Part shown: positions 53,033 to 61,210 of the stretch, piece after piece
Numbering within the stretch: the stretch's first letter is position 1
Layout: the number at the start of each line of letters is the position of its first letter
Assembly (NCBI GenBank): GCA_002070095.1
Contig: MWCR01000006.1
Location: 1 to 64,000 of the forward strand
Length of the DNA: 64,000 nt
Reading direction: 5' to 3'
From: Parcubacteria group bacterium ADurb.Bin192
GTDB taxonomy: Bacteria > Patescibacteriota > Patescibacteriia > 2-12-FULL-60-25
Made by a program: the position numbers and the translations under genes
The notes under the pieces: generated by a model
Databases searched by the model: none
What the model was told of the DNA's origin: nothing
The model's input: only the letters and a program-made list of their open reading frames with translations

Positions 53033-54076
53033 ATGAAATCCGCACACTTTAAAATCATGGGCATCGCTTTATCAGCCTTTGCTCTTGTAGCCGTCGCGTC
53101 GCAGGCTCAAGCAGCGACTCTGGCGGACCGCCTGGCCGGCCGCATACTTATTCAAGCTCAAAACAAGGGCCAGGCCTGGTACGTCCATCCCGCTACCAAG
53201 CAAAGACAATTTTTATATCATCCATCACAGGCTTTTCAGGTTATGCGGGAGCAGGGGATAGGGATAACCAATGCCGATCTGGAAAAGATACCCTTGGGCC
53301 TAAGAGAATACAGCGGAACCGACACGGATGGCGACGGTCTGCCGGATGCTTTTGAGGAGGCTATCGGCACTGATCCGAATAAAGCAGACACGGATGGCGA
53401 CGGCTATGATGACAAAACCGAATTATCAGCCATCTATAATCCCAAAGGTCCGGGCATGATGCCTTATAACGCCCAATTTGCCATGCAGCAAAGAGGAAAA
53501 ATATTTTTACAAGTGGAGTCGCACGGTGAAGCCTGGTGGGTCAACCCGGATGAAGACAAGCGCTATTTTCTAGGCCGCCCGGATGACGCGCTGGCTTTGA
53601 TGCGAGCCTACGGCAAAGGCATCAGTGATAACGACATCAAGGCCATACCTATCACTAATAACAAGATGGACTGTCTGACGGACCAAGACTGTTTAATCGC
53701 GGCCACCGAAGTCGGACAACCAACACGAGTGGCCTGGAATATGATGGCTAATATCTATGGCATTATCATAGACAGTGACACGGACATGGAAATCACCTCC
53801 GAAGCCGCGCGCCACCGCTACCAACAAAAAACCATGCGCATTCAGACCATGCTTAGTGATGAATTAAAAGAAGCGTTAAGAGAAGACGGTAAAACCGAAG
53901 AAGAGATTGCCCAAGTCGAAACCGAAGCCCAAACCAGTGCTCAAGAAGCCGTGGGCACCATGATGACTTGCCATTTTGGAGATAACAACCAAATGGTCAA
54001 CCTCTTAAGGCAATGGCAGGCCGGTAATTTCACGGATGACGATTTATCGTTTGCCGAGTGCACAACGCAGGAATAA
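53033..54076 (+). CDS. Secreted surface protein with two WYV-type repeats and a calcium-binding loop
   Basis: 347 residues. Signal peptide to AQA (residues 1-25). Two homologous roughly 50-residue repeats (about 33-83 and 150-200) share GRIL/GKIF, an aromatic Trp-Tyr/Trp-Val core, F/Y-L and a closing DLEKIP/DIKAIP. Between them is an Asp-rich D-T-D-G-D-G...D-T-D-G-D-G segment (about 97-128) of thrombospondin type 3/EF-like calcium-binding type. The C-terminal third is helical and Gln/Glu-rich. Likely attached to the cell surface; function unknown. The repeat type also appears at the end of the carboxypeptidase at the left edge of the window. Confidence 0.82.
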   Translation: MKSAHFKIMGIALSAFALVAVASQAQAATLADRLAGRILIQAQNKGQAWYVHPATKQRQFLYHPSQAFQVMREQGIGITNADLEKIPLGLREYSGTDTDGDGLPDAFEEAIGTDPNKADTDGDGYDDKTELSAIYNPKGPGMMPYNAQFAMQQRGKIFLQVESHGEAWWVNPDEDKRYFLGRPDDALALMRAYGKGISDNDIKAIPITNNKMDCLTDQDCLIAATEVGQPTRVAWNMMANIYGIIIDSDTDMEITSEAARHRYQQKTMRIQTMLSDELKEALREDGKTEEEIAQVETEAQTSAQEAVGTMMTCHFGDNNQMVNLLRQWQAGNFTDDDLSFAECTTQE

Positions 54077-54123
54077 ACCCCCACCAGATAACTGCACCCT
54101 CACCCGGTCGGCCAGAGGCGACC

Positions 54124-54154
54124 ACCCTCTCCCAAAATTGGGAGAGGGTTTTTT
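54124..54154 (+). terminator. Terminator after the surface-protein gene
   Basis: 10-bp stem ACCCTCTCCC/GGGAGAGGGT with loop AAAATT and a T6 run. Confidence 0.85.
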
Positions 54155-54156
54155 AA

Positions 54157-54184
54157 AATCCCCTCCTTGGTCAAGGAGGGGATT
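54157..54184. terminator. Second strong palindrome between convergent genes
   Basis: 13-bp arms AATCCCCTCCTTG/CAAGGAGGGGATT with a 2-nt centre. With the previous hairpin it fills the gap before the convergent prohibitin-like gene. Confidence 0.65.
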
Positions 54185-54210
54185 GGGGTGGTTTGAACTG
54201 ACTGACCAAA

Positions 54211-55020
54211 CTATCTCGCCATCAAGCTCTTCAAATCGATCAATGACGAAGCATCACCTGTAACCAACGGCATCTTGCCATCCCATTTTTCCAAAGCTCT
54301 TAACTGCAAAATCTGCGGATTATTTTTAAGCGCTTCTGACTCAACGCGCAAAGCCTCGGCCTTGCCTCTGGCTTCGGCAATTTTTTGATCAGCTTCAAAT
54401 TTAATCTGCTCCAATTTGTTCTTAGCCGCCAAAGCCGATTGTTCGGCCGTCACCTTGGCTTCAATTGATTCATTAAACGAGGCGCTGAAATGAAAATCCA
54501 CGATATTAAAATCATCCACTTCAATACCGCGCGGAATCAATTTATTTTTGATATGCGCCTTAATTTCTTCTTTAACTTCTTCTCTTTTGGTAATCAGTTC
54601 TTCAGCCGTGTATTTGGCCGTGGAAGCTTTAACCGATTCCTGCAAAGCAGGATCGATCAATCTGGTTTTGTAATTCACGCCCACTTCCTGATAGATCAAA
54701 GCCGCTTTTTCCGGCACGATATGAAAGTTCAAAGCCACTTCACTGCTCACGCTCTGCAAATCTTTGGACGCGGCCGAAGACTGAACCTGTTCTTTTTGGA
54801 TTTTGACGTCCATGAGCACCACCCGGTCCATGATGGGCACGCGCACATACAAGCCCTCATCGATCACCTTGTCCGTCACGGCCCCCCAGCGCAGTAAAAC
54901 GCCCCTCTCGCCGGCCCCGACCGTGCCAAACGGCCAGAAGATGATTAAAAGGATTAAAGCCCCCAAAAGAGCGATTAGCGCCTTGTAATAAGGCTTGATA
55001 ACTATGGTTGTCATTTGCAT
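54211..55020 (-). CDS. Prohibitin/SPFH (Band 7) family membrane protein
   Basis: 269 residues. One N-terminal membrane helix (about 10-28), then the SPFH domain (RGVLLRWGAVTD..., about 35-190) and a long Ala/Glu-rich coiled coil (about 190-245). The family forms ring assemblies on the membrane that organise lipid domains and protease quality control. The C-terminus ends soon after the coil, as in prohibitins. Monocistronic and convergent with the surface-protein gene. Confidence 0.92.
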   Translation of the reverse strand: MQMTTIVIKPYYKALIALLGALILLIIFWPFGTVGAGERGVLLRWGAVTDKVIDEGLYVRVPIMDRVVLMDVKIQKEQVQSSAASKDLQSVSSEVALNFHIVPEKAALIYQEVGVNYKTRLIDPALQESVKASTAKYTAEELITKREEVKEEIKAHIKNKLIPRGIEVDDFNIVDFHFSASFNESIEAKVTAEQSALAAKNKLEQIKFEADQKIAEARGKAEALRVESEALKNNPQILQLRALEKWDGKMPLVTGDASSLIDLKSLMAR

Positions 55021-55090
55021 ATACTGGTAGTTAAGAGGAAAATGGGGGAGTGGTCAACTCAAATGTAAAATTTTTGAATGAACCGAGTTA

Positions 55091-55588
55091 ATGACTCATA
55101 TGTTCCTAGCTCACTTACCGGCCGGCTACATCTTAACCAATTATTTGCAAAAAAAGCTGAATACCAATCGCTTTCTTTGGGTCGGGTTAGTGGCCAGCAT
55201 TTTACCTGATATCGACTTGGTCTATTTTTATTTCTTCGATCATCGGCAGACCTTGCATCACAGCTACTGGATTCATGTTCCATTTTATTGGTTGATATTG
55301 GGCTTATTGACGTTAATCATCATCCGCCTGACAAAAAAACAAGCTTACTTGGCGGCCACAATCATATTTTTTGCCAACATCTTCCTGCATTTACTGCTTG
55401 ATACCATAGTGGGCAAGATAGAGTGGCTTCAGCCATTATCATCATACGCCTATTATTTATTTGATGTTCCGGCAAAATACGACTTTTGGGTCTATAACTT
55501 CATTTTCCATTGGACTTTTTTGCTGGAAATCACCGTCATCGTATGGGCCGTGTATTTGTTGTTTAAGAATTACAAATCTAAAAATTGA
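55091..55588 (+). CDS. YdjM-like membrane-bound metal-dependent hydrolase family protein
   Basis: 165 residues with about four hydrophobic segments. Conserved polar positions fit the YdjM/DUF457 group: an early His (MFLAHLPAG), SILPDIDL, HHSYWIHVPFYW, and HLLLDTIVG, providing several His/Asp for metal binding inside the membrane. The enzymatic substrate is not known for the family. A start at 55100 is also possible. Confidence 0.75.
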   Translation: MTHMFLAHLPAGYILTNYLQKKLNTNRFLWVGLVASILPDIDLVYFYFFDHRQTLHHSYWIHVPFYWLILGLLTLIIIRLTKKQAYLAATIIFFANIFLHLLLDTIVGKIEWLQPLSSYAYYLFDVPAKYDFWVYNFIFHWTFLLEITVIVWAVYLLFKNYKSKN

Positions 55589-55617
55589 TGATTTTATAAG
55601 GAGATTAGCGTCATCCT

Positions 55618-55735
55618 AAACCTGCCGCGCCCCTCGAAGTCGTAAGACATAGTGGGGATTCAAAACATCTCTGACTAAATCATGTTTAATTAGAATAGTA
55701 AGTTTAGAGATCCTGAAATTAATTCAGGATGACAT
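55618..55735. repeat. Inverted fragment of the composite repeat plus a family B copy
   Basis: CCCCTCGAAGTCGTAAGACATAG is the reverse complement of the block inside 39911-39976. A family B palindrome (ATCCTGAAATTAATTCAGGAT) ends the segment. No gene in 55589-55811. Confidence 0.7.
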
Positions 55736-55811
55736 ACGAATGGACTGAAAACAAAAAAAGAGATAATCTGAATATGTTTTCTAAACATATTTAACCAGCC
55801 ATAAAAACCAT

Positions 55812-56003
55812 ATGCCTAACTTTGACCCGTCAATTTTAATCTGGCTTATCCCTCTTATGATTTGGGAGGCTGTCTGGAAGGGGATTGCCCTCTGGAAAAG
55901 CGGACGCAACAATCAACTGAAATGGTTTATTGCCATTTTCATTTTTAACACGGTTGGTCTGCTGCCCATTGTTTATCTGAAATTTTTTCAAAAAAAGTCT
56001 TAA
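55812..56003 (+). CDS. DUF5652-like small membrane protein
   Basis: 63 residues, two helices (about 8-26 and 37-56). Pattern: W-E-x-x-W-K-G-I-A-L-W-K, RNNQLKWFIAIFIFNTVGLLPIVYL. This is the DUF5652 signature (aromatic and lysine-rich hinge, then N-T-x-G-(L/I)-L-P-I) common in CPR bacteria. Role unknown. First of a run of small co-directional genes. Confidence 0.78.
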   Translation: MPNFDPSILIWLIPLMIWEAVWKGIALWKSGRNNQLKWFIAIFIFNTVGLLPIVYLKFFQKKS

Positions 56004-56013
56004 ATCAATCCTC

Positions 56014-56430
56014 ATGAAAAAATTTTGGGCCGGAGGATTTTTATATAATCCGGACAATAACAGCGTTTTATTGCATCAACGCGACGCCAACACCCGATTC
56101 AATCCCAATACCTGGGCTTTTTTCGGCGGCTTGAACGAAGGGACGGAAACTCAGTTACAATGTTTCATCCGGGAGCTGGAAGAGGAACTGGGATGTAAAC
56201 TTGAAGATAAAAATATTATTCCTTTGGTCGATTATTTTAATGAAGAATTCCAAACCCACAGATACGTCTTTTACGTGCTTAGCGTTCAACCTAAGTCCGA
56301 ATTCACCTTGTCCGAAGGCCAAGATTTTGACTGGGTCAGTCTGGACAAGCTGGATGAATACAATTTAACTGAAAAAACCACTAAAGATTTGAAATTTTTT
56401 ATTGATTCTATTCAAGAATATGCCCAATAA
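56014..56430 (+). CDS. Nudix hydrolase
   Basis: 138 residues. The N-terminus FWAGGFLYNPDNNSVLLHQRD is typical of mutT-type Nudix enzymes. The Nudix box G-L-N-E-G-T-E-x7-R-E-L-E-E-E-L-G fits the consensus (about residues 45-66). Likely hydrolyses a nucleotide or nucleotide-sugar; the substrate is unknown. Overlaps the next gene by 11 nt. Confidence 0.88.
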   Translation: MKKFWAGGFLYNPDNNSVLLHQRDANTRFNPNTWAFFGGLNEGTETQLQCFIRELEEELGCKLEDKNIIPLVDYFNEEFQTHRYVFYVLSVQPKSEFTLSEGQDFDWVSLDKLDEYNLTEKTTKDLKFFIDSIQEYAQ

Positions 56431-56812
56431 TAAAACCTTGATTTATTCTCTCCTAGCGGCATTCGTCGCGATTGCGGGGGTAATTTTTATTTGGAACAAT
56501 TATCAAATCCAGATTCAAGACCGAACCGACAAACCTATTGAAATACCAAAGTCCGTCTCTAAACAATGCGGTATTGAATCTTGCCATGGCCTGAACATCA
56601 CCTGCGGACCCAATGTACCGGAAGTTTGCACCATGATGTACATGGCCGGAGATAACTGCCGTCAATTCGTCAATTGCGAAGTCATCGACCATCAATGCCA
56701 GCAGACCGCCTCACCGAAATTCGATACATGCAAAAGTTGCGTGCAAAAATGCGAGCAAGATTTTAAAAATGATTCAATAAAATTTTTCGAGTGCGAAAGC
56801 CGTTGCGTTTAG
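56420..56812 (+). CDS. Membrane-anchored cysteine-rich protein
   Basis: 130 residues. One membrane helix (about 7-25), then a soluble extracytoplasmic part with 13 cysteines in pairs (CGIESCHG, CTM, C-R-Q-F-V-N-C, CKSCVQKCEQD, CESRC), likely disulfide-bonded. No known family recognised. The start at 56420 overlaps the Nudix stop region by 11 nt; an earlier in-frame ATG at 56402 adds six residues only. Confidence 0.7.
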   Translation: MPNNKTLIYSLLAAFVAIAGVIFIWNNYQIQIQDRTDKPIEIPKSVSKQCGIESCHGLNITCGPNVPEVCTMMYMAGDNCRQFVNCEVIDHQCQQTASPKFDTCKSCVQKCEQDFKNDSIKFFECESRCV

Positions 56813-56902
56813 ATATAATATTATCCATCATCACGGATGACCGCCTCACGCTTTCAGTAAACAAGACCATCCTAATAAATATTCTCAATATCAATCCTCC
56901 AT

Positions 56903-57091
56903 ATGAAACTCAAACAACACATTTATTACGAATTATTATTTATTGTTGGTTCAGTCTTTGTTTTCAGGGGACTGTGGACATTGATGGACCGAGTCCCGAT
57001 CTTGAACGACTCCCTGGCCCACGCCGGTTTATTGATATTCGGCATCATCCTAACCGTCTACGGCATCACTAAACTGACTCATAAAAATTAA
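56903..57091 (+). CDS. Small two-helix membrane protein
   Basis: 62 residues: helices about 9-27 and 38-56 with an RGLWTLMDRVPILND loop between them. No family recognised. It lies 5 nt before the next small membrane gene and is probably co-transcribed with it. Confidence 0.65.
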   Translation: MKLKQHIYYELLFIVGSVFVFRGLWTLMDRVPILNDSLAHAGLLIFGIILTVYGITKLTHKN

Positions 57092-57096
57092 CAAAT

Positions 57097-57342
57097 ATGA
57101 AAATACAACCCTGGGCCATGGAAGCTGTCGGCTGGTATGGAACCGTGGTCATCGTCGGAGCTTTCGCACTGGTCAGCCTTGAACTGCTGGCTCCCACCAG
57201 CTTGTGGTACCTGATTTTAAATTTGACCGGGTCCCTGGGTATTGTTTTCATCTCTTTTAAAAAGAAGGCTTTCCAACCCGGAGTGCTGAACGCGATTTGG
57301 GCTCTTATAACCGGAGCGGCCATCTTAAAATTGATGATTTAA
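57097..57342 (+). CDS. CBU_0592-like small membrane protein
   Basis: 81 residues, three short hydrophobic segments. Pattern: AVGWYGTVVIVGAFAL, then a Trp/Tyr-containing loop, LNLTGSLGIVFISFKKKAFQPGVLNAIWALI. The N-L-x-G-(S/A)-L-G and (F)QPxxLNxxW motifs match CBU_0592-type membrane proteins. Function unknown. It ends 5 nt before the HIT gene. Confidence 0.72.
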   Translation: MKIQPWAMEAVGWYGTVVIVGAFALVSLELLAPTSLWYLILNLTGSLGIVFISFKKKAFQPGVLNAIWALITGAAILKLMI

Positions 57343-57347
57343 ACCGT

Positions 57348-57773
57348 ATGAAACAACAATTCTCCAAAAAAGATTTGGGCATGATGATTAGAAAGTTTAA
57401 ATACTGGACCCTCTATCTTTCTCCCAATCAATATTATTTGGGCAAGTTAAGACTGGTTTTAAATGACCCTAAAATTGATTTATGCGAGCTAAGCAAGCCG
57501 GAAGAACAGGAATTGATGAGCATTATCAAAAAGTCAAAAAAAGCCTTAGATCTTTGTTTTAAGCCGGATTTATATAACTACGCCACCCTGGGCAACTGCA
57601 TAAGGCATCATCACTGGCATATCATTCCCAGATATCAAACACCTCGATTCATTGATAACGTAAAATTTGAAGATAAAAATTGGAACAAGCCCCCCTGGCC
57701 GGCACCGGCCAAAAAAATAAATCTTAAAATCATGAAACAGATCCATAAAATAATAGCCGGCAGTTTACAATAA
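57348..57773 (+). CDS. HIT-family nucleotide-binding protein
   Basis: 141 residues. The HIT signature H87-H-H89-W-H91-I-I-P-R gives the H-x-H-x-H active site; NYATLGN before it is the nucleotide-contact strand. HIT enzymes hydrolyse or transfer AMP from dinucleotides or adenylated substrates. The start is set at 57348, after the upstream stop; a longer reading would overlap that gene by 46 nt. Followed by a Nudix gene. Confidence 0.87.
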   Translation: MKQQFSKKDLGMMIRKFKYWTLYLSPNQYYLGKLRLVLNDPKIDLCELSKPEEQELMSIIKKSKKALDLCFKPDLYNYATLGNCIRHHHWHIIPRYQTPRFIDNVKFEDKNWNKPPWPAPAKKINLKIMKQIHKIIAGSLQ

Positions 57774-57832
57774 TAAATACGAAGTATACCAAAATTTTTA
57801 TTGTTTAATTCTTAATTGTTGATTGATTAATT

Positions 57833-58228
57833 ATGCCTAAAATCATCATCGCCTCCGGGCCGGTCATCGTGGAAGACGGAAAAGTCCTGGTTAACAAGCA
57901 CGGGGACACGAACTTTTGGAAGTTCTGCGGGGGCAAAGTGGAGGATTTCGAAACCGACCTTAAAACCAATGCCGCGCGCGAAGCCAAAGAAGAAATCGGC
58001 ATTGACCTGGAATTTGAAAACCGCGAGCCGTTCGTGATGCACACCGGCAAACAGACCGAACAAGGCCTGATTGATGTGTTATTAGTCCACTATCTAGCGC
58101 AGAGAATAGGGGAGATTAAACTCGGTCCGGATATCCGCGAATATGCTTGGCTGGATATAAAAAATCTACCGGAAGACGTTGGCCCCAACATCATTCCGGC
58201 TTTGAGATATTTTGGATTTTTAGACTAA
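57833..58228 (+). CDS. Nudix hydrolase
   Basis: 131 residues. MutT-like start PKIIIASGPVIVEDGKVLVNKH; Nudix box CGGKVEDFE-x8-REAKEEIGI, one residue longer than the strict G-x5-E-x7-RE spacing. Closes a run of nucleotide-processing genes (Nudix, HIT, Nudix). Substrate unknown. Convergent with the gene at 58244. Confidence 0.87.
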   Translation: MPKIIIASGPVIVEDGKVLVNKHGDTNFWKFCGGKVEDFETDLKTNAAREAKEEIGIDLEFENREPFVMHTGKQTEQGLIDVLLVHYLAQRIGEIKLGPDIREYAWLDIKNLPEDVGPNIIPALRYFGFLD

Positions 58229-58243
58229 CAGGACGAAAAACAA

Positions 58244-59413
58244 TTAATCGCCGGGCAATTCGATATTCTTTTGAAAGATGGATATTTTTTTGTATCGGGC
58301 CAAAATTCTGAACAACAAAAAGTAGACCAGTATGGAGACGGTGATGGCCAAGCCTCCAAAAACCAGCACGCGATAAACATCAACCATCAACAACCCGCCC
58401 AAAGATATAATGGCCGCGACCGTGGAAACCAAAAATAATTTTTGTAAATTGGCCAAATTTTTATGCTCACTGTCACTGTAAAGAAAATTGATCAAACTGA
58501 CCGTGGAATTTATGTAATTGGCCAACATGGCCCATAATTCTTGCAAATATTTTTGGGAAGAATGCAAAGACATGAAAAAACGTTTAAACGTTTCATTCAG
58601 ATTGCTGTCCAGCACGTATTCATCGATTAATTTACCGCGCCAATCCAAAAAATGCTGCATCTGATTAAGCCTGGCGCGAAAAAAATTGGCCTGATTCTGA
58701 ATATTCAAAATCCTGTCATGCACCACGGGCAAATCTTGCTGCTGAAAATACTTTTGGTTCCTGATGCCCTCAACCTTATTCCACAAAACTTCATAACCCT
58801 TGACAAATCTTTCCAGCTGGATTTCGTACACTCTGGCGAACAAAAGGTGTTCGACGGCTTTATCCAGAACATCCTGATTGAATCTGGAGTTGTTAATGAC
58901 CGCTAAATTCTCGCCAATCCAAACCTCTCCTTGTTCCAGATCTATTTTTTTATGCGGAATGGTGTTAAAAATCTCAAAAAACTTTTCCATTTCGGCGCTC
59001 GTGGCTTTGCTGACAGTTAACAGCAAAGGATGGCGTGATTCTATTTCATCAAAGACTTTGGGCCTGGCCGCACCGCGCGAGAACAAATTGTCCCACAGAT
59101 TAATCATCTTTTTATTCAAAAACTGCTCCAGTCTTTGCGCGTCCTTTTCCGGGTCTTCGGCCGGCTGGCTTAATATTATCAAACCGTCTTCCGAAACTCT
59201 GAAAAACAAACGATTATCGAATTGACCCTCAATAACATTAATTGACTCCGGCAGATAATCGATATTTTTAACCTGCATGTCTTTAAGCCAAGTCCTGATT
59301 TCCCGGCGCTTAAAATATACAGACTCCCATCTGGCCAAAGCTCTGTAATATTCTTTTAAATGCAAAGTTGAACTGGGCGCCCAAGATGCAATGTAAATAT
59401 TGGTAAATTTCAC
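58244..59413 (-). CDS. CorA-like-topology membrane protein of unknown function
   Basis: 389 residues: a long soluble N-terminal part (about 1-315, helical and Glu/Gln/Arg-rich towards its end) and two C-terminal membrane helices (about 322-342 and 348-370). This is the topology of CorA/RMD1-like proteins, but the GMN signature of CorA is absent. The start is set at a GTG (59413) because a TATAAT lies 6 nt upstream, matching the leaderless pattern of this genome; the only longer reading needs a TTG inside the promoter. Confidence 0.65.
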   Translation of the reverse strand: MKFTNIYIASWAPSSTLHLKEYYRALARWESVYFKRREIRTWLKDMQVKNIDYLPESINVIEGQFDNRLFFRVSEDGLIILSQPAEDPEKDAQRLEQFLNKKMINLWDNLFSRGAARPKVFDEIESRHPLLLTVSKATSAEMEKFFEIFNTIPHKKIDLEQGEVWIGENLAVINNSRFNQDVLDKAVEHLLFARVYEIQLERFVKGYEVLWNKVEGIRNQKYFQQQDLPVVHDRILNIQNQANFFRARLNQMQHFLDWRGKLIDEYVLDSNLNETFKRFFMSLHSSQKYLQELWAMLANYINSTVSLINFLYSDSEHKNLANLQKLFLVSTVAAIISLGGLLMVDVYRVLVFGGLAITVSILVYFLLFRILARYKKISIFQKNIELPGD

Positions 59414-59419
59414 AAAGAT

Positions 59420-59425
59420 ATTATA
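59420..59425 (-). promoter_or_regulatory. -10 box before the CorA-like gene
   Basis: TATAAT on the minus strand, 6 nt before the GTG start at 59413. Confidence 0.55.
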
Positions 59426-59470
59426 AAGCCTCAAGACACATTAGACCATAATATTCGGAATAATATGTTT

Positions 59471-60016
59471 TCAATAAACTTCGATGGTAATTTTTTTCGC
59501 GCCAAACCTGACCGCCTGCCCTTTGGTGGGCAGCCAGACATCAATACGATTATACCCATATCTGGCGTTCATTCTGTCACGCACCACAAAAACTTGATCG
59601 CCGTATAGTTCGGGAATTTTGACGATGGCATGCAGAGGTAAAAAATTGGAGGCAATGGTATTGGCCGCCCCGTATTTGGCGTAATTTTCGCACACATCAT
59701 AACCCGTGGCCGTAATGCAGGGAGTATCATCGGTTTGTGCCACTTCGCTGGAATAAGCCGTGGCAATAACTTGATAAGTTCTATTGGGCTCGGCCACTTC
59801 GCGGCAGGGAGGGGCGGCACTTAAATCGATTTCTTCCTCCCAAACCAATTTGGGCAATTTTATGTTCTGCAGAGCTGAAACCGCACCTGCGCCCAAAGAG
59901 ACCGTAATCATCAAAACCACAAAAACAGACAGACCTAACAAAAATTTGATACCGACCGGCATGTCTACGGGATGCTTTTGACGCTTTTTAAAACCGCGCG
60001 GATCGATAACCTTCAT
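59471..60016 (-). CDS. 3D-domain (RlpA-like barrel) cell-wall protein
   Basis: 181 residues. One membrane helix (about 24-48) anchors an extracytoplasmic 3D domain (about 85-181): TAYSSEVAQTDDTPCITATG, LPLHAIVKIP, VVRDRMNARYGYNRIDVWL, with the conserved Asp residues of the double-psi barrel. Such domains cleave or bind peptidoglycan. The ATG at 60016 follows TGTTATAAT by 7 nt; the longer frame to 60154 is ignored. Confidence 0.82.
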   Translation of the reverse strand: MKVIDPRGFKKRQKHPVDMPVGIKFLLGLSVFVVLMITVSLGAGAVSALQNIKLPKLVWEEEIDLSAAPPCREVAEPNRTYQVIATAYSSEVAQTDDTPCITATGYDVCENYAKYGAANTIASNFLPLHAIVKIPELYGDQVFVVRDRMNARYGYNRIDVWLPTKGQAVRFGAKKITIEVY

Positions 60017-60023
60017 CGTATGT

Positions 60024-60032
60024 ATTATAACA
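60024..60032 (-). promoter_or_regulatory. Extended -10 of the 3D-domain gene
   Basis: TGTTATAAT on the minus strand, ATG 7 nt after the hexamer. One of the best examples of the leaderless arrangement. Confidence 0.72.
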
Positions 60033-60166
60033 TAATAACCAATAAACAAATTCCAATAACCAAAAAATGAAATGGGTTGAAAATCGATTGACACCAAAGG
60101 AAGTGATTGACCGAAACCATAATTTATGAAAACATGCTTAAAAATATAAGACACGAGCCAAAATAT

Positions 60167-61090
60167 ATGACCGACAATACCTCACCGCTTATACAACCGA
60201 CTACTGATCGTGCCTTGGAACCGGCCGAACCCAAACCCGAACTTCAAGCCGCTGCGCCAAGCATCTTGCTCGAACAAAACAATAAGCCCGCGGAGAGTCA
60301 AAACTCCGCCCCCAAGAAAGACTATGCTTTAATCACGGGTGCTTCTTCAGGCTTGGGCTTGGCTTTTGCCAGAATTTTAGCTTCAAAAAAAAAGCCCCTG
60401 ATTCTGGTTGGCAAAGATGAACATAAACTCAAACAAATCTCCTATGAGCTTAAAGACAAAGAGGGGATAGACGTGCGCTTTTTGCCCATAGATCTGGCCC
60501 GCTCCAAAGACTTGCCCAATCTGCCGGATAAACTGCAACGCATGGGCCTTAAAGTGGATGTTTTGATTAACAACGCGGGTTTTGGCAAATTCGGACCGGA
60601 AACTCACATCCGATACGAAGACGCGCTCAACATGATTAATTTGAATTGCCGGGCCACCCTGGCCATGACCAAATTATTTCTCCCCGGACTGCTTAAGCAG
60701 AAAAAAGGCGCCATCATCAACATCGCCGACACCGCCGGTTTTATACCGGTGCCCAAGCTGGCGGCCTACGCGGCCACCAAGGCCTTTGTCATCAACTATA
60801 CCGAAGCTCTGGCCCAGGAAGTCGCCGGCCGGGGCGTAAAAGTTCTCTGCGTTTGCCCCAGCCCCATGTCCACTTCCTTTTTCACCAAGGCTGACATCAA
60901 CACCTCAACCCACCAACACCTGCAGCAGCTGACAGATCCCGAATCAGTGGTGGAACAGGCGCTGACCGCTTTAAAGACGGGCAAGACTTTAATCGTGGCG
61001 GGCCAACCGTCTTTTTGGATGAAAATAGCACCCACACTCATGACGCGCTCTTGGCTGCGCAAAATAGGTTTCGGTTTATTTAAAAATTGA
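60167..61090 (+). CDS. SDR-family oxidoreductase with substituted catalytic serine
   Basis: 307 residues. The first 50 are Pro/Glu/Gln-rich and low complexity. Then a classical short-chain dehydrogenase: NAD(P) motif T57-G-A-S-S-G-L-G64, NNAG, and Y201-x3-K205. The catalytic serine position (N-I-A-x) is Asp188 (N185-I-A-D188), so activity may be altered. A hydrophobic C-terminal stretch may touch the membrane. Start at 60167 chosen over 60107, which overlaps the divergent gene's promoter area. Confidence 0.85.
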   Translation: MTDNTSPLIQPTTDRALEPAEPKPELQAAAPSILLEQNNKPAESQNSAPKKDYALITGASSGLGLAFARILASKKKPLILVGKDEHKLKQISYELKDKEGIDVRFLPIDLARSKDLPNLPDKLQRMGLKVDVLINNAGFGKFGPETHIRYEDALNMINLNCRATLAMTKLFLPGLLKQKKGAIINIADTAGFIPVPKLAAYAATKAFVINYTEALAQEVAGRGVKVLCVCPSPMSTSFFTKADINTSTHQHLQQLTDPESVVEQALTALKTGKTLIVAGQPSFWMKIAPTLMTRSWLRKIGFGLFKN

Positions 61091-61110
61091 ACAGACGGCT
61101 GAAACGAACG

Positions 61111-61137
61111 CGCTCGTTATCACCGACGAGCGTTTTT
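61111..61137 (+). terminator. Terminator after the SDR gene
   Basis: 7-bp stem CGCTCGT/ACGAGCG, 8-nt loop, T5 run followed by GTGTT. Confidence 0.82.
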
Positions 61138-61138
61138 G

Positions 61139-61147
61139 TGTTATAAT
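61139..61147 (+). promoter_or_regulatory. Extended -10 upstream of the 61211 gene
   Basis: TGTTATAAT directly after the SDR terminator. The transcript would carry a leader of about 56 nt to the ATG at 61211, longer than most here. Confidence 0.6.
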
Positions 61148-61210
61148 AATCAGGTCTTATTCCGCCCGGATGATTGTTGGGTAACAATAAACCGGCGGAC
61201 CAAGTTCTTT

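Noticed and set aside
56791-57072. 93-codon frame overlapping the cysteine-rich gene and the small membrane gene
   Set aside because: Its second half is the alternate frame of the two-helix protein at 56903, which has a better hydrophobic pattern.
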